Origin: Bradyrhizobium oropedii
GTDB taxonomy: Bacteria; Pseudomonadota; Alphaproteobacteria; Rhizobiales; Xanthobacteraceae
DNA length: 46,606 nt
Direction: 5' to 3'
NCBI RefSeq assembly: GCF_020889685.1
Contig: NZ_JACMYO010000054.1
Coordinates: forward strand, 1-46,606
The translations under genes were made by a program, and so were the position numbers. A model generated the notes under the pieces. It made no database searches, was not told the origin of the DNA, and was given only the letters and a program-made list of their open reading frames with translations. This document shows, piece by piece, positions 1 to 8,022 of the stretch (position 1 is its first letter; every line of letters starts with the position of its first letter).

Positions 1-716
1 TTGAGAACGTCACGCTCGCCATGCTCGGTCGCGCCAAGAAGGTGATGATCGACAAGGAAAACACCACGATCGTCAACGGCGCCGGCAAGAAGGCCGACAT
101 CGACGCCCGCGTTGCCCAGATCAAGGCGCAGATCGAGGAAACCACCTCGGACTACGACCGTGAGAAGCTGCAGGAGCGTCTCGCCAAGCTCGCAGGCGGC
201 GTCGCGGTGATCCGCGTCGGCGGCGCGACCGAGGTCGAGGTGAAGGAGCGCAAGGATCGCGTTGATGACGCGATGCATGCGACCCGTGCGGCTGTCGAGG
301 AAGGCATCGTCCCGGGCGGCGGCGTCGCCCTGCTCCGTGCGTCCGAGCAGCTCAAGGGCCTGCGCACCAAGAACGACGACCAGAAGACCGGCGTCGAGAT
401 CGTGCGCAAGGCGCTGTCGTCCCCGGCTCGCCAGATCGCGATCAACGCCGGTGAAGACGGTTCGGTCATCGTCGGCAAGATCCTGGAGAACAAGGCCTAC
501 AATTACGGCTTCGACTCCCAGACCGGCGACTATGCCGACCTCGTCAAGAAGGGCATCATCGACCCGACCAAGGTCGTCCGTACCGCGATCCAGAACGCTG
601 CCTCGGTTGCCGCGCTGCTGATCACCACGGAAGCCATGGTTGCCGAGCTGCCGAAGAAGAACGCCGGCGGCCCCGCAATGCCTCCGGGCGGCGGCATGGG
701 CGGCATGGACTTCTAA
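1..716 (+). CDS. groEL: 60 kDa chaperonin GroEL, C-terminal part
   Basis: Partial gene cut by the window edge. The frame is open from base 3, so the Met at base 21 is internal and not the start. About 237 residues are visible, covering the end of the apical domain, the second intermediate segment and the equatorial domain of the ATP-dependent folding chaperonin. Diagnostic stretches include the VEEGIVPGGG motif, the region around ITTEAMVAELP, and the Gly-Met-rich tail ending GGGMGGMDF, which is typical of bacterial GroEL. No frameshift is seen. A strong terminator follows directly. Rhizobia usually carry several groESL operons, so which paralogue this is cannot be told from the tail alone. 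A degenerate copy of the last codons and terminator lies at about 8501-8576. Confidence 0.97.
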   Translation, partial: ENVTLAMLGRAKKVMIDKENTTIVNGAGKKADIDARVAQIKAQIEETTSDYDREKLQERLAKLAGGVAVIRVGGATEVEVKERKDRVDDAMHATRAAVEEGIVPGGGVALLRASEQLKGLRTKNDDQKTGVEIVRKALSSPARQIAINAGEDGSVIVGKILENKAYNYGFDSQTGDYADLVKKGIIDPTKVVRTAIQNAASVAALLITTEAMVAELPKKNAGGPAMPPGGGMGGMDF

Positions 717-750
717 GTCCAGCCACTCAAGGCAATCCACGAAATGCAAA

Positions 751-778
751 ACCCCGGCAGCGATGCCGGGGTTTTTGT
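751..778 (+). terminator. Rho-independent terminator of groEL
   Basis: A GC-rich hairpin (CCCCGGC, six-base loop, GCCGGGG) followed by TTTTTGTTTT begins 35 bases after the groEL stop. It also separates groEL from the convergent cyclase gene ending at 799. Confidence 0.85.
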
Positions 779-798
779 TTTATCGCCGCCGGCGTCCG

Positions 799-3700
799 TC
801 AGGACGCACGAGAGTGGCGGGCCGGCCACCCCACTCGGCCGAGCAGTTCGTCGGCCTCCTTGATCTCGACCAGATCCAGCTTCGCATCGAAGCATGCGCG
901 CACCGGCGCAAGCACCTCAGGCACCGCATCCACTCGATCACTGCAGGCATACAGGCGTGCAAGTCCCAACGTGCTGCGCAGTTCGAAAGTCTTCGTCTGC
1001 TGCCTTCGCGCAATCTCAATGGCGCGGTGGAAGGCCTCCTCGGCGCCGGTAATGTCGGGGGTGTCGCGACGCGACCGCAGCTCGCCCAGCACGCGGTATA
1101 GCTCGGCGTCCAGCCAGTGCTGCCCGGATTGCTCCGTCGCGTCGATCAGCTCGTTGACGATGTCGAGTCCCGCCTCGACATGCCCGGCCTCCGCGTTCGC
1201 CACCGCGATCTGCAAGCCCCAGAAAGGATCGCAGAGGTAGCAGTCGTTCTCGTGAAGCAACGTCCAGCCACGCTGCATCTCCACGAGACCTGCCGCCCGA
1301 TCGCCGGCGCGCCACTTCGCCAGGCCGTTGAGATAGGTGCCGGCAGCGACGTACAGCGGCATCGTGTGGTCCTGCGCCAAGCCCAGGGCAAGGATCGTCT
1401 CGGTCTGCCGCAACCGGCTGCCGCACAGCCCGTCGAAAACGGCCTTGTGAACCAGCGCATTGGCACGCGCGAGCGCGCGCTGTTCCCCGGAAACGCTCAC
1501 CGCTTCGCCCGCGAGCTGTCGGGCTCGATCGATCTCGCCACGCGGCCAGAGCACGAGCGCCAGAAATCGCATGATGACGAACGGCAGGTCGAGCGTCGAT
1601 GCCTTCAAGGTTGCCGGATTGGACTCGGTCGTATAGGCCGCGAACGCCTGCTCCAGATGGACGCCCGCGTTCAGATACTCGCCCGCGAACCACGAGGTCA
1701 CCCCGCTGGTCCAGTGCGCGACGATCGTCGCCACCGGCGAATCCGGATGCCGTTCCGCCGCACCCATGATGGCCTCCGCCAACTCGCGCATCGGCGCGAG
1801 CTCGCCGTGGGTCAAGCAGGCGTTGAAGAGGCCCGACTGGATCGGCGCCATCTCGATTGGATCATCGATGTCAGAGGCGAACTGCCGGGCGCGCGTCCAG
1901 GCGGCCACCGTCTCGGGGGCGCTGTGCCCAAGACTGCCGCGCAGCGCGCGGCCATAGGCGATTTGCAGATGGAGCCGACCGATCATCCGGCCCGGCTCAT
2001 CGGGCAGTTCGTCGGCGATGGCGACCGCCTTGCCGAGATGTGCGATCGCCTCGCAATAGGCCGAGCGCTTCAGCGCCTGCTGACCGGCTTTGCGCCACCA
2101 TGCCAGCGCAGTCTGGCCGAGCCCTGCCTCGGTGAAATGATACGCAACGACTTCCGGCTCGATCTCCGCGATCTCGGCAAACTTGGCTCGCAGCACATCG
2201 CCGATCTGCTTGTGGAGCAGTTGCCGGCGGCTCTTGAGCAGGCTCTCGTAAGCCGCTTCCTGGACCAATGCGTGCCTGAAGCTGTAGCTTGCGTCCGGCG
2301 GCGTGCCCCGGCGCAACAGCAACTCGGCCTCTTCGAGCTGGGCGAGCGCGGCCGCAAGCGTTAGATCATCTCGCCCGGCCACGCTGCGCAGCAGCGTATA
2401 CGAGAATTCACGGCCGATCGCCGCGCCAATCTGCGCCACCTCCTTGACCGGCGCCAGGCGGTCGAGCCGGGCCATCAGCGAGTCCTGCAGTGTCGCCGGG
2501 ATCGCGAGTGGTGGCAGCGGATTGTCGAGGCGGTAGCGCCCGGCATTCTCGACAAGCAGCCCCGACTCCATGACCATCTTGGTCAGTTCCTCGACGAACA
2601 ATGGGACACCGTCCGTCCGCTCGATGATCTGTGTCATCATCTCGCCCGGCAGCGACCGGCCGACAGTCACCTGCTCGATCAGCGCGCGAGTGTCCTGTCG
2701 GTCGAGCCGATCCAGCCGCAGCAGGCTCACATTGGCCAGGCCCGCCCAGGGCGGTTCGAACTCGGGCCTGAACGTCATGAGCATGAGGATCGGAAGCCCC
2801 CTGATCCGGTCGACCGCAAGGTCCAACAGTTCGAGCGACGTGGCGTCTACCCAGTGGATGTCTTCACAGACGACAAGCACCGGCTGCTGCCGGGCGAGGC
2901 CCTCGAGTTGGTCGAGCAGCGCTGCAAATGTCTGCCGCCGTTGTTGCGTCGGACTGAGGCCGAGCGGCGGATAGCGATCGCCGGTCGGGATCGACAGCAG
3001 CGCCGCGATCAGCGGAGTTACGGTGGGCAACTGCTGCGTCCCGAGCGCCAGCATGGCTTCGAGCTTATCCAGCTTCCGCTCCGGCAGATCATCCGGCCTG
3101 ATGCCGGCGGCACGCTCGAGCTGCGCGACGAAGGGGTGCAGCGCGCTGTTGGTGTGATAGGGCGAGCACTGATACCGCACACGGAGGTGTGTCGCCGGCG
3201 CGAGGCTGTCGGAGAGCATTGCCACGATCCGCGATTTGCCGATCCCGGCTTCGCCCGATATCAGCAACGCTTGGCCCCGGCCCTGCCACGCCAGTTGCTG
3301 GCGCGACAGCGCAAATTCGATCTCCGCCTTGCGGCCGACGAAACCGATCGAACGCGCGGTCCGCACTGCCTCGAAACGGCTCTCCGACGCCGGCTCGCCT
3401 TCGACTGCCCACACCGCGATCGGCTCGGAGATGCCCTTGACCTCGCGGCGACCGAGGTTGCGAAGCGTGAAGAGATTGCCGAGCAATCGGCGGGTCGAAG
3501 CGGCGACGACGACCACGCCCGGCTCCGCCAGGCCCTGCAACCGCGCAGCGACATTCGGCGCATCGCCGACCAGCGCCTGCTCCTCCGACGCGTCGCCGGA
3601 GACGAGGTCGCCGACCACGACAAGCCCGCTCGCAATCGCGATCCGCACCGCTACGCCCTCGTCAGCTCGCGTCTCCAGCTTGCCGATCGCGGCGATGACA

Positions 3701-4158
3701 TCGAGGCCGGCGCGCACTGCGCGCTCCGCATCGTCTTCATGCGCTCGGGGGTAGCCGAAATATGCGAGGATCCCATCGCCGATAAATCTGGCAACGACGC
3801 CATCATATGTCGCGATCACCCGCGCACAGGCCGCGCGATAGGCGCGGATCACCTCCCACATGTCCTCAGGATCGAGGCGCGCCGACAAGGCGGTCGAGCC
3901 GACCAGGTCGCAGAACATCACGGTGAGATGGCGTCGCTCGGCATCGTGCGATGAAACCGGCGCGGCGATGAGTTCGGCTTGATTTAAATCGGCGATGGCA
4001 CGCAGCATCTTGCGGCGATGGCCGAGCAGGACTCCAAGCCTGTCGAAGTCTTCATCCGTCAATTCGGGAAGAACACTTACGTCGATGCCGTTCTCGGCAA
4101 AACGCAGCGCGTATTGCCCAAGCCCCAGCTTCCCGAGCCATTCCGCAATCTGCTGCAT
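799..4158 (-). CDS. SAM domain / class III nucleotidyl cyclase / AAA-type ATPase / TPR signalling protein
   Basis: Large multidomain regulator of about 1,119 residues. In order: a SAM domain (about 1-60, starting MQQIAEWLGKLGLGQYA), a class III adenylate/guanylate cyclase domain (about 70-255) with both metal-binding aspartates (D84 in MFCDLVGST, D128 in IGDGILAYFG), then a STAND/AAA-like ATPase with Walker A GEAGIGKS near 302-309, and a long helical TPR-like C-terminal half. It should make cAMP (or cGMP) in response to a ligand sensed by the ATPase/TPR part; the ligand is unknown. The frame extends upstream to a GTG at 4236, but the ATG at 4158 is chosen because it gives the usual SAM-domain N-terminus. 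There is no membrane segment, so it is cytosolic. It stands alone, convergent with groEL. Confidence 0.88.
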   Translation of the reverse strand: MQQIAEWLGKLGLGQYALRFAENGIDVSVLPELTDEDFDRLGVLLGHRRKMLRAIADLNQAELIAAPVSSHDAERRHLTVMFCDLVGSTALSARLDPEDMWEVIRAYRAACARVIATYDGVVARFIGDGILAYFGYPRAHEDDAERAVRAGLDVIAAIGKLETRADEGVAVRIAIASGLVVVGDLVSGDASEEQALVGDAPNVAARLQGLAEPGVVVVAASTRRLLGNLFTLRNLGRREVKGISEPIAVWAVEGEPASESRFEAVRTARSIGFVGRKAEIEFALSRQQLAWQGRGQALLISGEAGIGKSRIVAMLSDSLAPATHLRVRYQCSPYHTNSALHPFVAQLERAAGIRPDDLPERKLDKLEAMLALGTQQLPTVTPLIAALLSIPTGDRYPPLGLSPTQQRRQTFAALLDQLEGLARQQPVLVVCEDIHWVDATSLELLDLAVDRIRGLPILMLMTFRPEFEPPWAGLANVSLLRLDRLDRQDTRALIEQVTVGRSLPGEMMTQIIERTDGVPLFVEELTKMVMESGLLVENAGRYRLDNPLPPLAIPATLQDSLMARLDRLAPVKEVAQIGAAIGREFSYTLLRSVAGRDDLTLAAALAQLEEAELLLRRGTPPDASYSFRHALVQEAAYESLLKSRRQLLHKQIGDVLRAKFAEIAEIEPEVVAYHFTEAGLGQTALAWWRKAGQQALKRSAYCEAIAHLGKAVAIADELPDEPGRMIGRLHLQIAYGRALRGSLGHSAPETVAAWTRARQFASDIDDPIEMAPIQSGLFNACLTHGELAPMRELAEAIMGAAERHPDSPVATIVAHWTSGVTSWFAGEYLNAGVHLEQAFAAYTTESNPATLKASTLDLPFVIMRFLALVLWPRGEIDRARQLAGEAVSVSGEQRALARANALVHKAVFDGLCGSRLRQTETILALGLAQDHTMPLYVAAGTYLNGLAKWRAGDRAAGLVEMQRGWTLLHENDCYLCDPFWGLQIAVANAEAGHVEAGLDIVNELIDATEQSGQHWLDAELYRVLGELRSRRDTPDITGAEEAFHRAIEIARRQQTKTFELRSTLGLARLYACSDRVDAVPEVLAPVRACFDAKLDLVEIKEADELLGRVGWPARHSRAS

Positions 4159-4336
4159 TGGCTTCACCGACGGGTTGACGGCTGGCCGAATGGACCACGG
4201 CGAACAGACGTTAGCGCAATCTGTCTGTGCTGGCACCTTCTCTCTTTAGGCAGTCCGTTCGGAACAGCAAATTGTGCCACGGCGGTGTTCCGTTACAGCC
4301 CTGTGCACGCGAACATTCGTACGCGTGCCCGCTGGC

Positions 4337-5239
4337 TCACTCCGTCCGCGCCGCAACCGGCCCCTTGTCGGTCCAGTCCGGCGGCACGCCGGCGCTATCG
4401 CCGACCATGCCGATGAGGCCCGGCGCGCGCCCGAATGCTTCGCAGGCCGGATATTTCGGCGCGCCGCCGAGCAGGAAGCCCAGCCGCTGCATCGAGGGCA
4501 TCGATGGCACCCCGCCGAACGGCGTCACGCCGGTGACCAGCATCTGGCTGAAATCGCCCCCGAACGATGCCGCGAGGCCGTACGCATCGCCCTCCTCCGA
4601 CATCCGCCCGGTATCGAAAGCATTGGCAGCGCGGCCCCAGACCATCGCCGCCTTTTGCTGTCCGGCAGAATCGCGCGCCTCGGCCTCAAGCGACAGGCTG
4701 CCGAGCCCGACCGGAATGCGCGGAACGGGCACGGGCACGCCGGGCAACAGAATCGTCTTCGCGACCGATACGCCCTTGGAGACGCCGACCGCCGTCGGGT
4801 CGGTCGGCACCACATGCGTGATGACGGCCTGCACGGTCAGATCGGCCGGCTCCGACGCAACCACGTAGAAGCGTTCGCTGAGGCCCGCGCACAATGCACG
4901 GTCGGCGGCGTTGGTGACGAGCCTGCGTTGCGCGGGCGTGAACGGCGCCGGCGTTTTCTCGGAGAACACGGTGGGGATGATCCTGACCGTCTTCGCCGCC
5001 AGCACCTCTTCCTTGCTCACGCGCAGCTGTGAACGGGTCAGCATTCCGTCCGACTGCACCATGTTGTCGTAAGAGCGGAGCGAGCCGGCCTGATCCAGCG
5101 TCGCGGTCGCGCAGCCCGAGACCAGCAGACCGAGCAAGTTCGCCGCGGCCCAGCCACGGAGCTGCGCCCCCCGCCCGCTCACAAATCCATTTGCCGCCGG
5201 AGTCCGCTTGATCCGGCATACGCGCGAGCAGGTTGTCAT
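4337..5239 (-). CDS. DUF3313-family lipoprotein
   Basis: About 300 residues. A hydrophobic stretch ends in the lipobox LVSGC (Cys near 43), so the product is probably lipid-anchored in the outer membrane or periplasm. The rest matches DUF3313 proteins: an early segment around MLTRSQLRVSKEEV, a Val-rich core (VIIPTVF-like), and a C-terminus with GMVGDSAGVPPDWTDKGP. The function of DUF3313 is not known. The ATG at 5239 gives an unusually long charged region before the hydrophobic stretch and lacks a clear Shine-Dalgarno; a GTG at 5182 would give a conventional signal peptide. The gene is divergent from a TetR regulator, and two palindromic operators lie 16-48 bases upstream of its start. A decayed copy of its C-terminal coding end is found at 9247-9384. 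Confidence 0.82.
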   Translation of the reverse strand: MTTCSRVCRIKRTPAANGFVSGRGAQLRGWAAANLLGLLVSGCATATLDQAGSLRSYDNMVQSDGMLTRSQLRVSKEEVLAAKTVRIIPTVFSEKTPAPFTPAQRRLVTNAADRALCAGLSERFYVVASEPADLTVQAVITHVVPTDPTAVGVSKGVSVAKTILLPGVPVPVPRIPVGLGSLSLEAEARDSAGQQKAAMVWGRAANAFDTGRMSEEGDAYGLAASFGGDFSQMLVTGVTPFGGVPSMPSMQRLGFLLGGAPKYPACEAFGRAPGLIGMVGDSAGVPPDWTDKGPVAARTE

Positions 5240-5254
5240 CGGGGCACCACTGAC

Positions 5255-5287
5255 TTACACTTAGTGTAATTATTACACTCGGTGTAA
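5255..5287. promoter_or_regulatory. Two tandem palindromic operators, probably for the adjacent TetR regulator
   Basis: Site 1 (5255-5269) is a perfect inverted repeat, TTACACT-T-AGTGTAA. Site 2 (5273-5287) is TTACACT-C-GGTGTAA with one mismatch. The centres are 18 bp apart. The pair sits just upstream of the DUF3313 gene start and within the DUF3313-tetR divergent gap, a typical place for TetR-family repression. Binding by the neighbouring protein is inferred. Confidence 0.7.
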
Positions 5288-5443
5288 TTATCGTGTTGGG
5301 CGGTTTTATGGCGTGACCGCCGGCGTGCGACCGAAAGACGCATGTCTCGTCGCGCTGCTCTGCGCGTTGACGCCGACGGCCGCGCGACCCCGAGGCCACG
5401 AAGTGCTTTTGCCCTGATTGCCTGTTCATGAGAGAAGCGGCCG

Positions 5444-6052
5444 ATGCCCGACACATTGACGAAGTCCCGAACGCCTGCAGGAGAAGGCCTGCGCGAGCGA
5501 AATCGTCGCCAGACGCTGCAACGCATCACCGATGTCGGCATGGAGCTGTTTCTGGCCAATGGATACGAGGCCACGACGCTGGACGAGATCGCGGCGGCGG
5601 CCGGCATCTCGCGCAGGACCTTCTTCTACTATTTCAAGAGCAAGGACGAGATCCTGCTCGCACATATCTCAGGCTATGACGACGCGCTCAGGGCGTCGAT
5701 CCGCGACCACGCCTCGGCCGGCGCACCGATCGACGTCGTCCGCGAGGCGCTGCTGGAAATGTCCGCCCGCTTCCAGACGTCGCGAACCATTGCGATTTCG
5801 CGCCTGATCCGTGAGAGCGAAGTGCTGAGCTCGCGCCGACCCAGGAACGATCTGCACCGCGAACGGATCGTCTACGAGGCACTCTGCGAACTATGGCCGG
5901 GCAAGGACCGCCGCGACCGCCTCCGTCTGGTCGCGATGGCCTCGAGCGGCGCACTGCGCATCGCGGTCGACGCCTGGCTCGAGCAAGGCGGCAAGCGCCA
6001 GCTCACCAAATTCGTCCAGGACGCCTTCACCAATCTGAAGGCCGCGATCTGA
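5444..6052 (+). CDS. TetR/AcrR family transcriptional regulator
   Basis: About 202 residues. The N-terminal helix-turn-helix (about 20-65) is canonical: a TLQRITDVGMELFLANGYEA helix, TTLDEIAAAAGIS, and the recognition stretch RRTFFYYFKSKDEIL. The C-terminal ligand/dimer domain resembles the AcrR-type regulators and gives no ligand clue. The start ATG has AGAGAAG seven bases upstream. It is divergent from the DUF3313 lipoprotein gene and probably represses that gene, and perhaps itself, through the two operators at 5255-5287. Confidence 0.9.
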   Translation: MPDTLTKSRTPAGEGLRERNRRQTLQRITDVGMELFLANGYEATTLDEIAAAAGISRRTFFYYFKSKDEILLAHISGYDDALRASIRDHASAGAPIDVVREALLEMSARFQTSRTIAISRLIRESEVLSSRRPRNDLHRERIVYEALCELWPGKDRRDRLRLVAMASSGALRIAVDAWLEQGGKRQLTKFVQDAFTNLKAAI

Positions 6053-6065
6053 GCTTCCTCCCCCT

Positions 6066-6115
6066 GTCATTCCGGGGCGCGCGCAGCGCGAGCCCGGAAT
6101 CCATAACCACGAACG
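6066..6115. repeat. REP-like palindromic repeat, left arm flanking the GIY-YIG gene
   Basis: Begins GTCATTCCGGGG, has a GC-rich palindromic core and ends GAGCCCGGAATCCATAAC plus a few bases. Its last base abuts the stop codon of the GIY-YIG gene. It is the inverted counterpart of 6412-6457 and belongs to the same family as the repeats near 8.4, 9.4, 30.1 and 35.5 kb. Confidence 0.85.
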
Positions 6116-6403
6116 TCATTTGGATATCCCCGGAAAGAGATCCACCCATCCGGGATTTTGCTCTTCAATCAGCCGTACCTTCCAATCCCGTCGCCACTTT
6201 TTCAATTCCTTCTCGCGAGCGATGGCAGTCACCGCATCGTCGTAAATTTCGAACCACACCAGCTTGTTGACGCCATATCGCGACGTGAAACCTGGGGCGG
6301 CCTTTGTTCGATGCTCGTGGACGCGACGCACGATGTCGTTCGTGACGCCCAGATAGAGCGTGCCGTGCTTCCTGCTTGCAAGGCGGTAGACGTAGTAGGC
6401 CAT
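6116..6403 (-). CDS. GIY-YIG nuclease superfamily protein
   Basis: Compact 95-residue protein, the normal size for the single-domain UvrC-N/SLX1-like GIY-YIG group. The YVY and YLG signature elements (residues 4-6 and 17-19) are followed by NDIVRRVHEHR with the conserved Arg and His, and later an AIAREKELKKW helix carrying the expected acidic residue. The product is expected to cut DNA as a metal-dependent endonuclease; its target is unknown. The gene exactly fills the space between two inverted REP-like arms: the left arm ends at the stop codon, and the right arm ends eight bases upstream of the start region. Its translation signals therefore lie in or next to the repeat. Confidence 0.88.
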   Translation of the reverse strand: MAYYVYRLASRKHGTLYLGVTNDIVRRVHEHRTKAAPGFTSRYGVNKLVWFEIYDDAVTAIAREKELKKWRRDWKVRLIEEQNPGWVDLFPGISK

Positions 6404-6411
6404 CTCGCAGC

Positions 6412-6457
6412 CGTCGTTATGGATTCCGGGCTCGGCGCTCCGCGCCGCCCCGGAATG
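6412..6457. repeat. REP-like palindromic repeat, right arm flanking the GIY-YIG gene
   Basis: Reads GTTATGGATTCCGGGCTC, a GC-rich core, then CCCCGGAATG. It is an inverted, roughly 85-90 percent identical match (by eye) to 6066-6115, and the identity includes the GTTATGG bases on the gene-facing side. Confidence 0.82.
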
Positions 6458-6499
6458 CCGGAGGTTAGATTTCCGCTACCGAGCAATCAACATCACTCC

Positions 6500-6533
6500 C
6501 AAAACTCGAAGGGCCGCCCGTGGGCGGCCCTTC
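6500..6533 (-). terminator. Terminator of the slipin gene
   Basis: A perfect 12-bp stem (GAAGGGCCGCCC / GGGCGGCCCTTC, 6508-6533), read from the minus strand, is followed by GAGTTTT. It lies five bases beyond the slipin stop. A fragment of the same stem sequence recurs at about 8480-8498. Confidence 0.7.
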
Positions 6534-6537
6534 TGTC

Positions 6538-7689
6538 TTATGCGCTCTCGGGCGCCTTGAGGCGGACCAGCTTGGTCAGCAGCGCATCGAGGCCCTGGCC
6601 CTCGCCCGCATGCAGGTCGATGCGGCCGACCTTCTCGACCAGACGCTCGAGCGACTCCAGCTCCTTGAGCCGCAGCAGTAGAGGGTTCTCCTCCATCAGC
6701 TTGGCGGTGTTCAGGAGCGAACGCGTCGCCGCGGTCTCCTCCTGCCGGCGGATCAGGTTGGCCTTCGCCACCCGCTCCGCCTCCACCACCTTGTTGACCA
6801 GCTCGCGGATCTCGCCGGGCAGGATCACGTCCTTCACGCCGAGCTCGGTGACCTCGACACCGGACTCCGCGACACGCGCGCGGACGTAGTCGCGAAGCTC
6901 CTCGTCGAGCGCCGTCTTCGCAGACAGCACCTCGTCCAGCGTGCGACCGGCCACCGCCTCGCGGATCGCGAACTGCACCAGGCGATACAGCCACGCATCC
7001 ACGTCGGGCACCGTTGCCACGACCCGCTCGGGATCGACGATCCGGCGGAACGCGGTCAGCGTCACGCGCAGCGCGATGCGATCCTTGGTCAGCATCTCCT
7101 GCGCCGTGATCTCGATCGCCTGGGGACGCAGGTCGAGGCGCTTGACCTCGATCTTGCGACCCGCGATCCAGAACGCGTGCCGGCCGGGCGCGAGCCGCTC
7201 GACCAGCTTGCCCTCGACCGTGAGCAGACCGGCCTCGTGGTTCTCGACCACCGCCTCGGTGATGACGCCGGCCCGGTTGGGCTGGATCATCGCGAGGTGG
7301 CGTGCGGTCACACGGGGATCGCTCGTCACATCGATGCGCTCGACCTCGACCGACGTCGCGACCTTCCAGTACACGCGCGTCTGCCAGGGCGTCATCAGCT
7401 GAACGGGACGGCCATCGAGGCTGACGATCGCGATCTCGTTTGCCTTGGTCTCGACCGCCTCGAACAGCTCGCCGGCCAGATCGGGACGCGCGGCCTTGAT
7501 CACTGCGAAGCGATCCGCGGGGAATTCGCTCCGCACGACGCTGAACAGCTCGGCCTTCAGCTCATGCAGGGGATCGAACAGGCGGTGACGTCCCGGCGCG
7601 AGCACCTGCTCGAGCCGGCCGTCGCGCGTCAGCAACGCGCGCTCGCCATCCTTCACCGTCAACTTGGTCGTCAAGATATGCCAAGTCAT
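6538..7689 (-). CDS. Slipin family protein (SPFH/band 7)
   Basis: About 383 residues, longer than the roughly 260 of a standard slipin. The SPFH core lies in the C-terminal two thirds (around LVERLAPGRHAFWIAGRKIEVKR, then the DVDAWLYRLVQFAIREAVAG region) and ends in a helical segment rich in Glu, Ala and Arg, typical of oligomerising SPFH proteins. The N-terminal part repeats the opening motif: residues 15-36 (LLTRDGRLEQVLAPGRH) resemble residues 150-171 (LLTVEGKLVERLAPGRH). No transmembrane segment is visible. The ATG at 7689 is preferred over a GTG at 7695 because GGAGG lies seven bases before it. A perfect 20-bp palindrome is in the leader, and two tRNA-like sequences lie about 330 bp upstream on the same strand. 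Confidence 0.86.
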   Translation of the reverse strand: MTWHILTTKLTVKDGERALLTRDGRLEQVLAPGRHRLFDPLHELKAELFSVVRSEFPADRFAVIKAARPDLAGELFEAVETKANEIAIVSLDGRPVQLMTPWQTRVYWKVATSVEVERIDVTSDPRVTARHLAMIQPNRAGVITEAVVENHEAGLLTVEGKLVERLAPGRHAFWIAGRKIEVKRLDLRPQAIEITAQEMLTKDRIALRVTLTAFRRIVDPERVVATVPDVDAWLYRLVQFAIREAVAGRTLDEVLSAKTALDEELRDYVRARVAESGVEVTELGVKDVILPGEIRELVNKVVEAERVAKANLIRRQEETAATRSLLNTAKLMEENPLLLRLKELESLERLVEKVGRIDLHAGEGQGLDALLTKLVRLKAPESA

Positions 7690-7709
7690 TGGCACGCCTC
7701 CATCGTTGC

Positions 7710-7729
7710 TTCAGGCCCATGGGCCTGAA
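7710..7729. promoter_or_regulatory. 20-bp perfect palindrome in the slipin leader
   Basis: TTCAGGCCCATGGGCCTGAA lies about 20 bases upstream of the slipin start, just before the ribosome-binding site. It could be an operator or an RNA hairpin controlling translation. Only the palindrome itself is seen. Confidence 0.45.
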
Positions 7730-8022
7730 AGCTGGTTTCATTTTGCAAAGGACGTGAGGACGCGAACGCGGCTTCCTGTCAGCCAAGCGGGCCGTGGCTT
7801 CAGCTTGCGTGACGACGGGCGCACGCGCGCGTTCGCGCGACAAAAGTCGCGCGGCCGTGCGGAGCCACCCGGCATCAGCGCAAGCGGTATCCACCGCGGC
7901 GCAAAGCCGGTCTCACAGTGTCGATGTTCGGACGAAGAGCCTTGCGGCAGAACGGCCGGACTGCGACTGAAGCGCGCGTCCGGTCCCCTTCAGAGGTATC
8001 AGCTTTTCAGGCTGAACGGAGC
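7730..8022. other. Long non-coding stretch between slipin gene and tRNA-like pair
   Basis: No credible gene on either strand: open frames here lack start signals and family-like composition. On the minus strand, a GG-N10-GC match (TGGCTGACAGGAAGC, 7785-7771) is spaced like a sigma-54 promoter but is weak elsewhere. A GC-rich inverted stretch (CGCGCGTTCGCGCG) lies near 7825-7840. It may be a transcribed leader joining the tRNA-like units to the slipin gene. Confidence 0.4.

Noticed and set aside
21..716. groEL beginning at the Met at base 21
   Set aside because: The frame is open to the window edge and residues before that Met match GroEL, so this Met is internal.
1117..2364. Long plus-strand open frame inside the cyclase gene
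   Set aside because: It is the complement of a clear multidomain gene in high-GC DNA; its Arg/His-rich product has no family features. The same applies to the long opposite-strand frames at 2854-3954, 15715-17514, 17180-18514, 24842-26530, 26155-27507, 28328-29380, 39054-40340, 40502-41371, 42983-44113 and 44271-45305.
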